A DNA stretch of 45,584 nucleotides, from contig JADFQO010000022.1 of the NCBI GenBank assembly GCA_022561775.1, forward strand, positions 1 through 45,584. The letters are read 5' to 3'. This DNA is from Myxococcales bacterium. Its GTDB lineage: Bacteria > Myxococcota_A > UBA9160 > SMWR01. The position numbers and the translations under genes were made by a program. Within the stretch, counting starts at the first letter, position 1, and every line of letters begins with the position of its first letter. Under the pieces are notes generated by a model, which was not told the DNA's origin, searched no databases, and was given only the letters and a program-made list of their open reading frames with translations. Positions 35,200-44,155 of the stretch are shown one piece after another.

Positions 35200-35406
35200 C
35201 TAACGCTTGGACGGAAGGCGCAGAATCAAGCTCGAGCCGACTGTCGTGGCCCGGAGGTTCGACCACTCGGCCAGCAGGCGACAGCGCGTCACCTGTGCGC
35301 TCCCAGGCGATCCCATTCGTATGCGGAACTCACCCTTTGGACTGTTGTTGAGGCGCTCGATGATGGCCGGCCAGTTTTTCGTTCGTGCCACGGGATCTCC
35401 AATCAT
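35200..35406 (-). CDS. Small protein of unknown function (68 residues)
   Basis: I do not recognise this one. The sequence looks coding: balanced composition, a likely helix (NWPAIIERLNNSP) and a beta-rich remainder (GEFRIRMGSPGS, TRCRLLAEWSNLRATTVG, SSLILRLPS). It has ATG and TAG but no clear ribosome site. The opposite strand also has an open frame, but it is Arg-rich and shadow-like. It lies between yejA and the sirtuin on their strand. Confidence 0.45.
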   Translation of the reverse strand: MIGDPVARTKNWPAIIERLNNSPKGEFRIRMGSPGSAQVTRCRLLAEWSNLRATTVGSSLILRLPSKR

Positions 35407-35447
35407 GTGAACGGGGGTGGGAAACTAGCACGGGGGCAAGCGCCCCC

Positions 35448-35532
35448 CAACCAGTTCGATTCAGCGGCTCAACCAACCAGTTCGATTCAGCGGCTCTCGA
35501 CCAGGCGTTCAATCAAGCGGCTCGACCAGGCG
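35448..35532 (-). repeat. Near-tandem ~26-bp repeats at the end of the sirtuin gene
   Basis: A 23-bp word is repeated exactly at 35448-35470 and 35474-35496. A diverged third unit (about 35499-35523) covers the last codons and stop of the sirtuin gene. The core is TTCGATTCAGCGGCTC on the plus strand. Confidence 0.7.
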
Positions 35533-36288
35533 CGGCAGGATGTCGCTGATCGAACCGCGGATTACGGCATCCGCGAGCGCGTCCATCTCGGTGGGTTGTT
35601 CGTTCAAAATCACGACCCGGGCGCCCGCGGCCTTCGCGAGTGGAACGACGTTGGCGATCGGGAAGACGCTAAGCGTGGTGCCCACCGCCAGCATCAAATC
35701 GCATTGCTGAGCGGCTCTTTCAGAACGCTCGAGGTCTTCGGGCACCAGACCCTGTCCGAACGAAATCGTGGCGGCCTTGAGGATGCCCCCGCAGCTGCAA
35801 CAGGCGGGGTCCGCTTCACCCGCGCGAACCCGGTCGAGAACGTCCGACATCGGACTCCGCTCCGCACACGCGAGGCAGGCGACTTCGCGAAAGGTGCCGT
35901 GAATTTCGACCGTTCGCTCCGGAGCCAATCCCGCATCGAAGTGCAATCCGTCGATGTTCTGGGTAATCAGTAGGTGCAGCTTTCCCCCCCGCTCCAACTC
36001 GACCACCGCGCGGTGACCCGCATTCGGATCGCCGAGTCGATTCGCGAGTTCGAGCCGACTTTGCCACGCGAGTTTCCGCACCGCGGGATCGCCGACATAG
36101 TGGTCGAAGGTCGCCAGCTTCTCGGCGGCGGGATTGCGGGTCCACACCCCCTTGGGCCCACGAAAATCGGGGATGCCCGAATCCGTCGAGATCCCCGCGC
36201 CCGTCAGGACGACCACGCGATCGCTCGCATCGATCCAGCCTCGCGCACTCGCGATCAAGTCCTCGGGGCCCCGATCTACACCACGCAA
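35509..36288 (-). CDS. cobB: NAD-dependent protein deacylase (sirtuin)
   Basis: A 259-residue SIR2 family enzyme. Motifs: TGAGISTDSGIPDFRGPKGVW (NAD binding; the usual PDFRG-W), TQNIDGLH, the catalytic His in EIHGTF, zinc ligands CLAC and CCSCGG, and the NAD-binding AVGTTLSVFPIAN. It removes acyl groups from protein lysines and makes nicotinamide and O-acyl-ADP-ribose. The start TTG 36288 is supported by GGGGAG six bases upstream. The 3' end is followed by copies of its own tail sequence. Divergent from the RND transporter. Confidence 0.93.
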   Translation of the reverse strand: MRGVDRGPEDLIASARGWIDASDRVVVLTGAGISTDSGIPDFRGPKGVWTRNPAAEKLATFDHYVGDPAVRKLAWQSRLELANRLGDPNAGHRAVVELERGGKLHLLITQNIDGLHFDAGLAPERTVEIHGTFREVACLACAERSPMSDVLDRVRAGEADPACCSCGGILKAATISFGQGLVPEDLERSERAAQQCDLMLAVGTTLSVFPIANVVPLAKAAGARVVILNEQPTEMDALADAVIRGSISDILPRLVEPLD

Positions 36289-36450
36289 GCGTGACTCCCC
36301 GTCAGATTCGCCCGCTCCTCGATGAGCAGTTCCGCGTTGATTCTCGGCCGGATCGCGATCCGCGCAACCTCCCCGCCGCCCCCCCGCGGGTAGCTCGGCG
36401 ATTCGAGCCCATAGCCGTGACTCCGGGCATTTTGCTATCCCTCGCGCCGG

Positions 36451-39126
36451 GTGTCAGGTTCCAACGATCTACTCACGAACGCATTGACGGGCTGGGTGCG
36501 CGCCATCTCGCGCCGACCCCGCACGGTGGTCATCGCGACCGGGCTGCTCACGCTCGGCTTGGCGTTCTACGCGGCAACCCACCTCGGGATCAACTCGGAC
36601 AATGTTCGGCTGATCTCCAAAGACCTCCCATCACGAAAGAATCACGAAGCCTTCGCGGCTCTCTTTCCAAACCTCGAGCACGCACTGCTGATCGTCGTGG
36701 AGGGTGAAACACCCGAACTCGCGCGCGACGCTGCGAACGCATTGACGGCGGAACTCCGAACACGGCCCGAGACCTTCACCGACGCCTACATCCCGGGCGG
36801 CGGGAGTTTCTTCGAGCGCACGGGCCTGCTCTACCGAAGCGTCGCGGAACTCGAGGAATTCGCCGACCAGATGGCACGTGTTCAACCCCTGTTGGCTGAA
36901 CTCGAACGCGATTCCAGCATCGCCAACCTCACTGCACTGGTACGGCAAGGCCTCGACGCCATAGGCGACGAGCCCGACGAGATCGACCAATGGGTGAGGG
37001 TGCTGAACCAGATCGGCCATGCCGCGGTCGAGGTCTACAGCGAATACCCGCTCGCGGTCTCCTGGGAGGAAATGCTGGTACAGGGCTCCTCTCTCGAGGT
37101 GAAGAACCGGCGGGTCATCGTCGTTCATCCGGTGCTCGACTTCGAGAGCGTATTCGCGGCGGCGCGCCCCATGGAGATCATCCACCGGCTGGCTGACGAC
37201 CTCGGCTACACGGCCGAACGCGGCGTTTCGATTCGCATTACCGGCAACCCGGCCCTCAACTACGAAGAGATGATCGGCATCGCGTGGGATGTGGGTGGAG
37301 CCGGAGCCTTCTGTTTCGCGTTGGTGGTCGGGATTCTCGTAATCGCGCTGCGCTCGATCAAGCTCGTCTCCGCGGCAGTCATCACGCTGCTTTCGGGTTT
37401 GATCTGGACGCTGGCTTTCGCGGCATTCTCGATCGGCCATTTGAACCTCGTGTCGGTGACCTTCGCGGTGTTGTTCATCGGCCTGGGAGTCGACTTCGCA
37501 ATCCACCTGGGAATGAGTTATGCGGACCTGCTCCACACCGGGAAGAACAACCTCCAGGCGCAGGAAGATGCGGTGCGGAACGTGGGGAAGTCGCTCGTGC
37601 TCTGCACGGTGACCACTGCGATCGGATTCTTCGTCTTCATTCCGACCGACTACCGGGGAGTCGCGGAACTCGGACTGATCTCGGGAGTCGGGATGTTCAT
37701 CATCCTCTTTGTCACCCTGACGCTAATCCCCGCACTTCTTTCCTCTTGGCTGGCTCCCGCGGAGAACGACAGATCATCGAGTAGCCTGCGATTTCGGGAT
37801 CGATGGTGGAGACACCTCGATCGCTACGGCGCTTGGGTGCGCCGCATCGCAGCGGTCGCCGGGTTCGGTGCCATCGCTCTGCTACCGGATGCACGCTTCG
37901 ACGAAAACGTCATCAACATGCGCGATCCGGGTACCGAGTCCGTTCAGGCCTTCAACGACCTGCTGAGCCAGTCGGGAATGGCGTCTCCATGGTTCGTCAA
38001 CGTAGTCGCCCGGGATCTCGAATCCGCGCAGCGGCTCGCAGACCAGCTCGAGGGTTTCGAGAGCGTGGCGCACACCGTGACGCTGGCAGACTACGTTCCA
38101 TCCGAGCAGGACGAGAAGCGGGAGATCCTCGTGGATATCGGATATTTCTTTCCCCCGCCCACCGCGTACCCGGAGGCGCCCAAGCCGGAACCCATCGAAG
38201 AACAAATCTCGGCGCTGAGGGAGTTGCACGCCTACCTCGATCGACACGGAGCCGTGAGCGGCGAATCGCCACTGCTCGATAGCATGAGCATGCTGCGCGC
38301 CGTGTTGGCGCGCTTCCTCGAGAAGATCGAGGAGAATGGAGACGCCGAGGCCGCGCTTGCGAACCTGGAGACGATCTTGTTGTCGGGCTTTGCGGACCAG
38401 ATGAAGCGCCTTCGAAATGCACTCGAGCCCGGCGAGATCGCTCTAGCCGATCTTCCGGCGCCACTCGTTGGAAGGATGGTTGCGGCAGACGGAAGCGCTC
38501 GGGTCCAGGTCTATCCGCGCGAATCGCTGATCGACGAGATGGCCTTCTCGCGATTCGTGGCCGACGTACAAGAGATCGCGCCCGAGGCAGCCGGAGTCGC
38601 CATCAGCCTGGTCGGATTTGCCAATGCCACGAAATCATCCTTTCGACAGGCGCTGCTTTCCGCGCTGATCGCGATTGCGGCGTTGCTCTGGTTGCTCTGG
38701 CGGCGAACTTCCGACGTCCTGCTCGTGCTCACCCCGCTGATCTTGAGTGCGCTCCTCACCAGCGCGGCCATGGTCCTGCTCGACCTGCCCTTCAACTTCG
38801 CCAACGTGATCGTCATTCCGCTGCTACTCGGAGTCGGCGCGAACAGCGGCATCCATCTCGTCCATCGCTCCAAGAACATCGCGAGCAGCAACGAAGAGCT
38901 GCTCGCAACGACCACCGCCCGTGCGGTCTTCTACAGCGCGCTGACGACAGCGGCGAGTTTCGGCACCCTCGCATTTTCCTCCCATCGCGGGATGGCGAGC
39001 CTGGGCATCGTCCTCAGCATCGGAATGCTCTTGACCATCCTGTGCACGCTGATCGTGCTGCCCGCCCTGCTCGAGTGGCAGGGCGATCACAGCAAAGTCA
39101 AGCCTGCCGCCGCGAGTCGTTCGTAG
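36451..39126 (+). CDS. RND/MMPL-family lipid exporter (HpnN-like)
   Basis: An 891-residue inner-membrane protein with two RND halves, each with one helix, a large periplasmic domain and a block of about five helices. Halves are clear at GINSDNVRLISKDLPSRKNH, ITLLSGLIWTLAFAAFSIGH...FIGLGVDFAIHLGMSYADLL, and again VIVIPLLLGVGANSGIHLVH. This pattern matches MMPL transporters of the hopanoid-associated HpnN type, which move lipids to the outer membrane. Hopanoid genes are not in the window, so the cargo is inferred. GTG 36451 is used as start; no good ribosome site is visible. Confidence 0.88.
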   Translation: MSGSNDLLTNALTGWVRAISRRPRTVVIATGLLTLGLAFYAATHLGINSDNVRLISKDLPSRKNHEAFAALFPNLEHALLIVVEGETPELARDAANALTAELRTRPETFTDAYIPGGGSFFERTGLLYRSVAELEEFADQMARVQPLLAELERDSSIANLTALVRQGLDAIGDEPDEIDQWVRVLNQIGHAAVEVYSEYPLAVSWEEMLVQGSSLEVKNRRVIVVHPVLDFESVFAAARPMEIIHRLADDLGYTAERGVSIRITGNPALNYEEMIGIAWDVGGAGAFCFALVVGILVIALRSIKLVSAAVITLLSGLIWTLAFAAFSIGHLNLVSVTFAVLFIGLGVDFAIHLGMSYADLLHTGKNNLQAQEDAVRNVGKSLVLCTVTTAIGFFVFIPTDYRGVAELGLISGVGMFIILFVTLTLIPALLSSWLAPAENDRSSSSLRFRDRWWRHLDRYGAWVRRIAAVAGFGAIALLPDARFDENVINMRDPGTESVQAFNDLLSQSGMASPWFVNVVARDLESAQRLADQLEGFESVAHTVTLADYVPSEQDEKREILVDIGYFFPPPTAYPEAPKPEPIEEQISALRELHAYLDRHGAVSGESPLLDSMSMLRAVLARFLEKIEENGDAEAALANLETILLSGFADQMKRLRNALEPGEIALADLPAPLVGRMVAADGSARVQVYPRESLIDEMAFSRFVADVQEIAPEAAGVAISLVGFANATKSSFRQALLSALIAIAALLWLLWRRTSDVLLVLTPLILSALLTSAAMVLLDLPFNFANVIVIPLLLGVGANSGIHLVHRSKNIASSNEELLATTTARAVFYSALTTAASFGTLAFSSHRGMASLGIVLSIGMLLTILCTLIVLPALLEWQGDHSKVKPAAASRS

Positions 39127-39158
39127 TCGTCTCGGGGCAAGGCTCCGAGGTAGCCGGC

Positions 39159-39683
39159 TCAGAGGGGCTCGTCGAGATCGACGTCGACCATGAGCTCGTG
39201 AGCCAGCGCTTCGAGATCCTTGCGCAACAGCTCGAGGTCGAGGCTTGTGGGAACCCGGAGCTCTGCGTTGGCGAGAAAGAGCAGTTCGCCGGACATCGGC
39301 GCACTCATGATCTCCGTGCGCAGCTCATCGACATTGATGCCCCGATCCGCGAGAGCCTGTGAGATTTCGTGCACGATCCCGGGTCGATCACTGCCGAGAA
39401 TTTCGAGCCGGAGTTCTCGCGTGTCGGGGGCGGGCGGTTCCGGTTCGCTGCGCGCCAGGCGGATCTGTAGGCTCTCGGGTTCCAGGGATTGGAGCGCCCG
39501 AGTGAGCGCGTCCACCTGCTCTTCGGGAATGCTCACGCGCAGGATCCCCACAAAGTGGCCCGCGAGTCGCGCCATCCGGCTCTCCAACCAGCTGCCCTGG
39601 TGGCTTGCAATCACTTGCGAGAGGGTCTCGACCAGGCCCGGCCGATCGCGGCCGCTCACCGTCAAGACGAGAGATATCGACAC
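39159..39683 (-). CDS. GcvR-like double ACT-domain regulator
   Basis: The product has two ACT domains: SISLVLTVSGRDRPGLVETL (first) and LRLEILGSDRPGIVHEISQA (second), with WLESRMARLAGHFVGILRV between, which is typical of glycine cleavage system repressor GcvR-type proteins. Such proteins bind amino acids and act through a partner. I place the start at GTG 39683, giving 174 residues, because GGGGGA lies just upstream and the conserved region begins there; a TTG four codons earlier is possible. It converges with the RND transporter. Confidence 0.85.
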   Translation of the reverse strand: MSISLVLTVSGRDRPGLVETLSQVIASHQGSWLESRMARLAGHFVGILRVSIPEEQVDALTRALQSLEPESLQIRLARSEPEPPAPDTRELRLEILGSDRPGIVHEISQALADRGINVDELRTEIMSAPMSGELLFLANAELRVPTSLDLELLRKDLEALAHELMVDVDLDEPL

Positions 39684-39870
39684 CACTTCCCCCAAGTTCG
39701 CGCGGCGATCACCCAGTCACCCGATCACCCAATTGACGTATCGGCAGCAAATGACCTGGCGCGGCAACACCCCCCAAAGCGGGCCATCCCTACCCCACCA
39801 GCGAGCATCATCGCCTGCCGAGCAGCCTTTCGTCAATCGCTTCTTTCTGCGCGGGACCGTTCGCCGAACG

Positions 39871-40125
39871 TCAGCCGCCCGCAATCGGCGGAAAGATGCT
39901 CACGGTCTGCCCATCCTCGAGGGTTCGCCTCGCGCGCTCCTCGCGGCTTTTGGGCTGTTGCAGGCCGTCGATCAGCACCATCTGCGCGAGCGGGTCGGGA
40001 ATTTCGAGTCGCTCGATCAGGTCGGCGAGGGTTGCGCCCTCGTTGAGTTCGACCTCGCCCCGGCCGCGATCGTCACTCGGAAAACGATCTCGCAGGCTCG
40101 CAAACAGGCGCACTCGAATCCGCAT
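39871..40125 (-). CDS. MoaD/ThiS-family ubiquitin-like sulfur carrier
   Basis: An 84-residue beta-grasp protein (MRIRVRLFASLRDRF...GATLADLIERLEIP...DGQTVSIFPPIAGG) ending in the essential Gly-Gly that is adenylated and thiocarboxylated in molybdopterin or tungstopterin synthesis. It follows the FAD oxidoreductase by eight bases. In genomes with tungsten aldehyde oxidoreductases, a MoaD-like gene and an FAD oxidoreductase commonly sit beside the AOR gene, and an AOR remnant is present upstream here, so it likely belonged to that cofactor route. Confidence 0.9.
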   Translation of the reverse strand: MRIRVRLFASLRDRFPSDDRGRGEVELNEGATLADLIERLEIPDPLAQMVLIDGLQQPKSREERARRTLEDGQTVSIFPPIAGG

Positions 40126-40133
40126 CGACCGAT

Positions 40134-41522
40134 CTACGGTGCCCTGCCCGAGAGCAATATGTCGTGGTGAGAGGAGCGTTTGCGAAGTGCCGGCAGCGGC
40201 GGAAACCGGAACCCGCGGCCCACCGAAGCGCGACCCGTGAGCAGATTCGACTCCAGGAGTTTTTGGGCAGCGCCGGTCGCCACGTAGACGCGGCGCAGGT
40301 CGAGTGGATTCTCTTCGAGGTAGGCCTTCCAGAGCCCGACCCGGACGCCGGTCTGGATCAAACCCTTCAACATCCCGACATCGTTCACACCCGACAGCGC
40401 GGCGGACGGTCCCACCAGGATCCCGCCGACCAGCGCGTCTCCATCCCAGGTATATTTGCGATAGATGCGGTTGGCGGGATTTTCGACAACCGTGGTTTCG
40501 CGGCCCGCGCCCTGCCAATCGCCGAAGCTGCAGGCCTCGAGGCCCTGGGTGGCCAGGATGTTCATGATCAGGCTGCCCGCGTAGCGAACGTCGGCGCCGG
40601 CCATGTTGGCAGCCGCGACCCGGCCGTGGTCGACAGCGGTCGGCTGCACGGCGTGCACGCGCCGCTCGCCGGTCAACAGGTCCGCGGCCTCCGCCACATC
40701 GCCGGCCGCGTAGACTCCTCCGGCGCTGGTCTGCAGCTTCTCGTCGACGAGAACCCCGGCTCCTCGCCCCTCTCCGAGCTCGATACCCGAGCTCTCGAGA
40801 AACTCGACGTTTGGCGCGACACCCGCGGCGATGACGACCGCGTCACACTCGAGATCGGAGCCTCCCGAGAGCCGCAATCGACGCTTCCCGGCCAGCTGTT
40901 CGATCCCTTCGAGCCGAGCACCCGTGCAGACCTCGATGCCGGCCTGCTTGAGGTGGTCCGCCATCAGCGCGGAGCTCTCCGCGTCGAGCATGTTGGGTAG
41001 CACCCGATCCTCGATCTCGAGAATGGTGACGCGATCACTGCGCTCCGCGATGGCATCGAGGATCGTAAACGCGATGAAACCCGCGCCGACGATCACCGTA
41101 TGGGGCCGCGGCTCCGCAAGAAAGTGCTTCGCATCCGCGAGGGTCCAGAGATTGACGATGCCGGACCCGTCGAGCCCGTCGATCGGTGGACGCGCCGCGC
41201 GGGATCCGGTCGCCACGAGCAATCGGTCGTAGCCGAGCCGGGCGCCGTCATCGAGAACCACCTGATTCGAACCCGGATCGACTGCCGTCACGCGAACGCC
41301 CAGATGCGTGGTGACGCCGCGCTCGGAAAACCACGCCTCATCCCCCGTCATCACCGCGCGCTCCTCGATCTTGCCCTCGAGGTAGTAGGGCAAAACCATC
41401 CGCGCATAGGCCGGCTCGTCGCAGATCAGTGCAATTTCGCAATCGGAATCGATCGCGCGAAGGGTTTCGATCGCGTTGATTCCCGCCGGTCCGGCGCCGA
41501 TGATCAGGTGTCGCGTTGCCAT
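40134..41522 (-). CDS. NAD(P)/FAD-dependent oxidoreductase, AOR-cluster type
   Basis: The start ATG 41522 has GGGAGG five bases upstream; 462 residues. Two Rossmann motifs are visible, FAD-binding LIIGAGPAGINAIETL at the N-terminus and NAD(P)-binding VIVGAGFIAFTILDAI, plus the FAD ATGSRAARPP and GVYAAGDVAEA motifs. It lacks a redox CxxC, as in rubredoxin- or nitrite-reductase-type flavoproteins. It probably passes electrons between NAD(P)H and a partner; gene order suggests the partner was the aldehyde:ferredoxin oxidoreductase now reduced to a stump just upstream. Confidence 0.88.
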   Translation of the reverse strand: MATRHLIIGAGPAGINAIETLRAIDSDCEIALICDEPAYARMVLPYYLEGKIEERAVMTGDEAWFSERGVTTHLGVRVTAVDPGSNQVVLDDGARLGYDRLLVATGSRAARPPIDGLDGSGIVNLWTLADAKHFLAEPRPHTVIVGAGFIAFTILDAIAERSDRVTILEIEDRVLPNMLDAESSALMADHLKQAGIEVCTGARLEGIEQLAGKRRLRLSGGSDLECDAVVIAAGVAPNVEFLESSGIELGEGRGAGVLVDEKLQTSAGGVYAAGDVAEAADLLTGERRVHAVQPTAVDHGRVAAANMAGADVRYAGSLIMNILATQGLEACSFGDWQGAGRETTVVENPANRIYRKYTWDGDALVGGILVGPSAALSGVNDVGMLKGLIQTGVRVGLWKAYLEENPLDLRRVYVATGAAQKLLESNLLTGRASVGRGFRFPPLPALRKRSSHHDILLSGRAP

Positions 41523-41627
41523 CTCATCCTCCCGGATCGCCTCGCGCGGCCCACGCATCGGGGCTCACGGGCCTTTCACCCGGTCGATCTCGCAACCCTC
41601 CGGGCAGGCTGAGCCTCGGGCATGGGT

Positions 41628-42083
41628 TCAAGCGATGCCGAGCTCTCTGAGCTTGTCTGCACTCGGCTCGCCCGCTGCGCTCCAGCCGCGCTCTCGGTAG
41701 TAATCGGGCAGCATTTCCGAAAGCCGATTCACTTCTCCCTGTGCGGGCCCGCTCGGGATCGCCTCTTCGAGTATTCGCTTGGGCAGCGTGTCATCCGCAG
41801 CCGTAAATCCCGCCCGCATGTTCCAGACCCTTTCGAGATTCCAGATCCGCTCGCCGACGCGAACCATCTCTTCATCATCCAGGTCGATTCCGGTGGCCGC
41901 CGTCAGGATCGGGCGGATGCGCTCGAGGGTCGTGCCAAAGGTCAGAAACAGGCAGAGGCCGGTCGCATCGACGGCGGTCGAGACATTCTGGAACGCGATC
42001 GCGAGTCCGGCCTTGCCCTCGGTTGTGCGCGGGTCCACCGACTCGGGAATCCCGATGATCTCGGCGGAAACCGTGTAGGCGCG
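41628..42083 (-). pseudogene. Aldehyde:ferredoxin oxidoreductase, C-terminal remnant
   Basis: About 150 residues match the C-terminus of tungsten AOR enzymes: RAYTVSAEIIGIPESVDPRT, AFQNVSTAVDATGLCLFLTF (the second pterin-binding DxxGLC motif with an iron-sulfur ligand Cys), MVRVGERIWNLERVWNMRAG and LPDYYRERGW. Full enzymes have about 600 residues; the tungstopterin domain, the first DxxGL motif and three of four cluster Cys are gone. The frame extends 34 codons further upstream (to 42185), but that part is not AOR-like. It is cut off near the start of the POT transporter. It cannot be active alone. Confidence 0.85.
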
Positions 42084-42206
42084 CACCCTGGATCCGGAAA
42101 TCGGGAGAGGGCGGATCAGAGGTGCTACACCCTGGCCGCGGCTGCTACTCCTCCCCCGCGCAGCTCGATGAGCAAATGGTGGCATCCCCCCACTTCACGG
42201 AGGCCC

Positions 42207-44066
42207 ATGACCGCCACGAGCCCGCCGCCCGCGTCCGCGACGCTCTTCGGGCACCCGACCGGCCTGTTCACGCTGTTCTTTGCGGAGATGTGGGAGCGCT
42301 TCTCCTACTACGGAATGCGCGCGCTGCTGGTCTTCTACATGATCAAGGGGTTCCTGGGCTACGGGGACGCCGAGGCGTACGCGGTCTACGGCGCCTACAC
42401 GGCGCTGGTCTACGCGACGCCGTTCATCGGCGGCATGCTCGCGGACCGGCTCCTCGGCAAGCGGCGCGCGGTGGTCGTCGGTGGCCTGTTGATGGCCGCG
42501 GGCCACCTGCTGATGACGATCCAGCACGAGACGGCGTTCTTTACTGCGCTCGCGTTGTTGATCTGCGGAAATGGCTTTTTCAAACCCAACATCTCCACGA
42601 TGGTCGGCACCCTCTATCCAGATGGGAGCCCACGACGCGACGGCGGCTTCACGATCTTCTACATGGGGATCAATCTGGGCGCCGCCATGTCACCGCTGAT
42701 CTGCGGCTACATCGGGGAAACCTACGGCTGGCACTACGGCTTCGGCCTCGCGACGGTCGGAATGCTGGTTGGCATCGCGGTCTTCGTCGCTCCGATCCGA
42801 TTGACACAGATCCTGATCCTCTCCGGCGCGCTGGGCACATCGGTTGCGCTGTTGTTCCTGCAGGACAGCGGATTACAGCTCATCGTGAACGCAGCCGTGG
42901 CGGTCGCGCTCGCAGCCGGGGGCATCATCGCATGCGTCGCACTGGCCCGGGGTGGGTTGCCTCCCGAAGCGGGTGCGCCACCGGACCCCGGCGCGCTCAC
43001 TCGAAAGATCGCCGGCGCGCTGCGCGCCGACCTCGCGGTCTATCTGGGTGTGGTGATCGCAATCCCCATATTCGCATTGCTCGTGCAGCGCAATCAAATC
43101 GCCGGCTGGATGCTGTTTCTCTTCGGAGGCGCGGCGGTAATCTCGCTGCTCGCCGAGGCGTTCCGTTCGCAAACCGTCGAACGCCAGCGCTTGTTCGTCG
43201 TTTTGATCCTGACCTTCTACTCGATGCTCTTCTGGTCCTTCTTCGAGCAGGCGGGCAGCTCGGTGAACAACTTTACGGACCGCAACGTCGACCGCGTGAT
43301 GGAAGGCCGCAGCATCGAGGCCTCGGAGGTCGGATCCACGATCGCGATCGAACTCAATCAGGAGCAGCTCGGTTACAGGCTCGGCGATCGGCTGATCGTG
43401 CTCGACGACGTCGATGCGGCGCGCGCCAGCGGCAAAGCCGAGGTGAAATGGCTGATCGGCGAAGAACACGTGGGGATGGGCGTCGGGGGCTCGGAAATCA
43501 AAGCCACGATCTTCCAGGCCGCGAATCCGATCTTCATACTCGTATTCGGCCTCGCACTGACCGGGCTCTGGGCCTTTCTCGGCCCGAGGGGTTGGGAGCC
43601 GAGCACGCCCGTCAAATTCGCACTGGGATTGCTTCAACTGGGACTCGGATTCGGCGCGTTCTGGTACGGCGCTCATAGCGCGGATTCGCGCGGGATGGTC
43701 GCGATGTCCTGGCTGTTGATCGGCTACCTGCTCCAGACCACGGGGGAACTCTGCCTGTCACCCGTGGGGTTGTCGATGATCACGAGGCTCTCGCCCAAAC
43801 GCATCGTGAGTACCGTGATGGGCGCCTGGTTCCTGGCCTCCGCGTTTTCCAATTATCTGGCGGGAATCATCGCCGGCTTCACGGGCATCGAGCACGAGGC
43901 GGGCGGATCGCAGGGCATTCCGCCTCCGATCGAGACCGTCGGAATCTACGGCGAGGTCTTCGGGAAGATTGCGATCGCGGCAATCGTGTCTGCGGCCAGC
44001 TTGTTCGCGCTCGCGCCACTGCTGAACCGCTGGACCCACAGCAAGTTCGACACGTCAGCGGATTGA
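42207..44066 (+). CDS. POT/PTR family proton-coupled peptide transporter
   Basis: This 619-residue transporter starts at ATG 42207 (GGAGG three bases upstream; the longer open frame runs into the AOR remnant). The POT signature ExxERFxYYG is present (EMWERFSYYGMRALL), as are FFKPNISTMVG, FYMGINLGAAMSPLICGYIG and TGELCLSPVGLSMITRLSP. It imports di- and tripeptides with protons. It is longer than the roughly 500-residue enterobacterial proteins because of a soluble insertion at about residues 355-432 (EGRSIEASEVGSTIAIELNQ...). Divergent from the AOR remnant. Confidence 0.92.
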   Translation: MTATSPPPASATLFGHPTGLFTLFFAEMWERFSYYGMRALLVFYMIKGFLGYGDAEAYAVYGAYTALVYATPFIGGMLADRLLGKRRAVVVGGLLMAAGHLLMTIQHETAFFTALALLICGNGFFKPNISTMVGTLYPDGSPRRDGGFTIFYMGINLGAAMSPLICGYIGETYGWHYGFGLATVGMLVGIAVFVAPIRLTQILILSGALGTSVALLFLQDSGLQLIVNAAVAVALAAGGIIACVALARGGLPPEAGAPPDPGALTRKIAGALRADLAVYLGVVIAIPIFALLVQRNQIAGWMLFLFGGAAVISLLAEAFRSQTVERQRLFVVLILTFYSMLFWSFFEQAGSSVNNFTDRNVDRVMEGRSIEASEVGSTIAIELNQEQLGYRLGDRLIVLDDVDAARASGKAEVKWLIGEEHVGMGVGGSEIKATIFQAANPIFILVFGLALTGLWAFLGPRGWEPSTPVKFALGLLQLGLGFGAFWYGAHSADSRGMVAMSWLLIGYLLQTTGELCLSPVGLSMITRLSPKRIVSTVMGAWFLASAFSNYLAGIIAGFTGIEHEAGGSQGIPPPIETVGIYGEVFGKIAIAAIVSAASLFALAPLLNRWTHSKFDTSAD

Positions 44067-44081
44067 AGCGGGACGCGATCG

Positions 44082-44107
44082 GCCTGAAGCCCCTAAAGCG
44101 CTCAGGC
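44082..44107 (+). terminator. Weak hairpin after the POT gene
   Basis: GCCTGA pairs with TCAGGC, with GC/GC beyond a one-base bulge. It starts 15 bp after the transporter stop and has no T-run. Weakly supported. Confidence 0.25.
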
Positions 44108-44155
44108 TCGATTTCCGATTAGACGGGGGCGCTTCCGGAGCCGCGAAAACCCCCG

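Noticed and set aside
35330..35512. 60-codon minus-strand frame over the sirtuin-end repeats
   Set aside because: It is created by the repeats and overlaps the better small-protein candidate; no conserved pattern.
39700..39735. Short direct repeat GATCACCCA in the gap beside the GcvR-like gene
   Set aside because: Only nine bases repeated once; not distinguishable from chance in GC-rich sequence.
41255..41285. tRNA T-loop-like word (GATTCGAACCCGGATC)
   Set aside because: It lies inside the FAD oxidoreductase coding sequence, and no acceptor, D or anticodon arms surround it.
42122..43678. 518-codon plus-strand frame overlapping the POT gene
   Set aside because: Arg-rich frame shadow; the POT frame has the family signatures and membrane helices.
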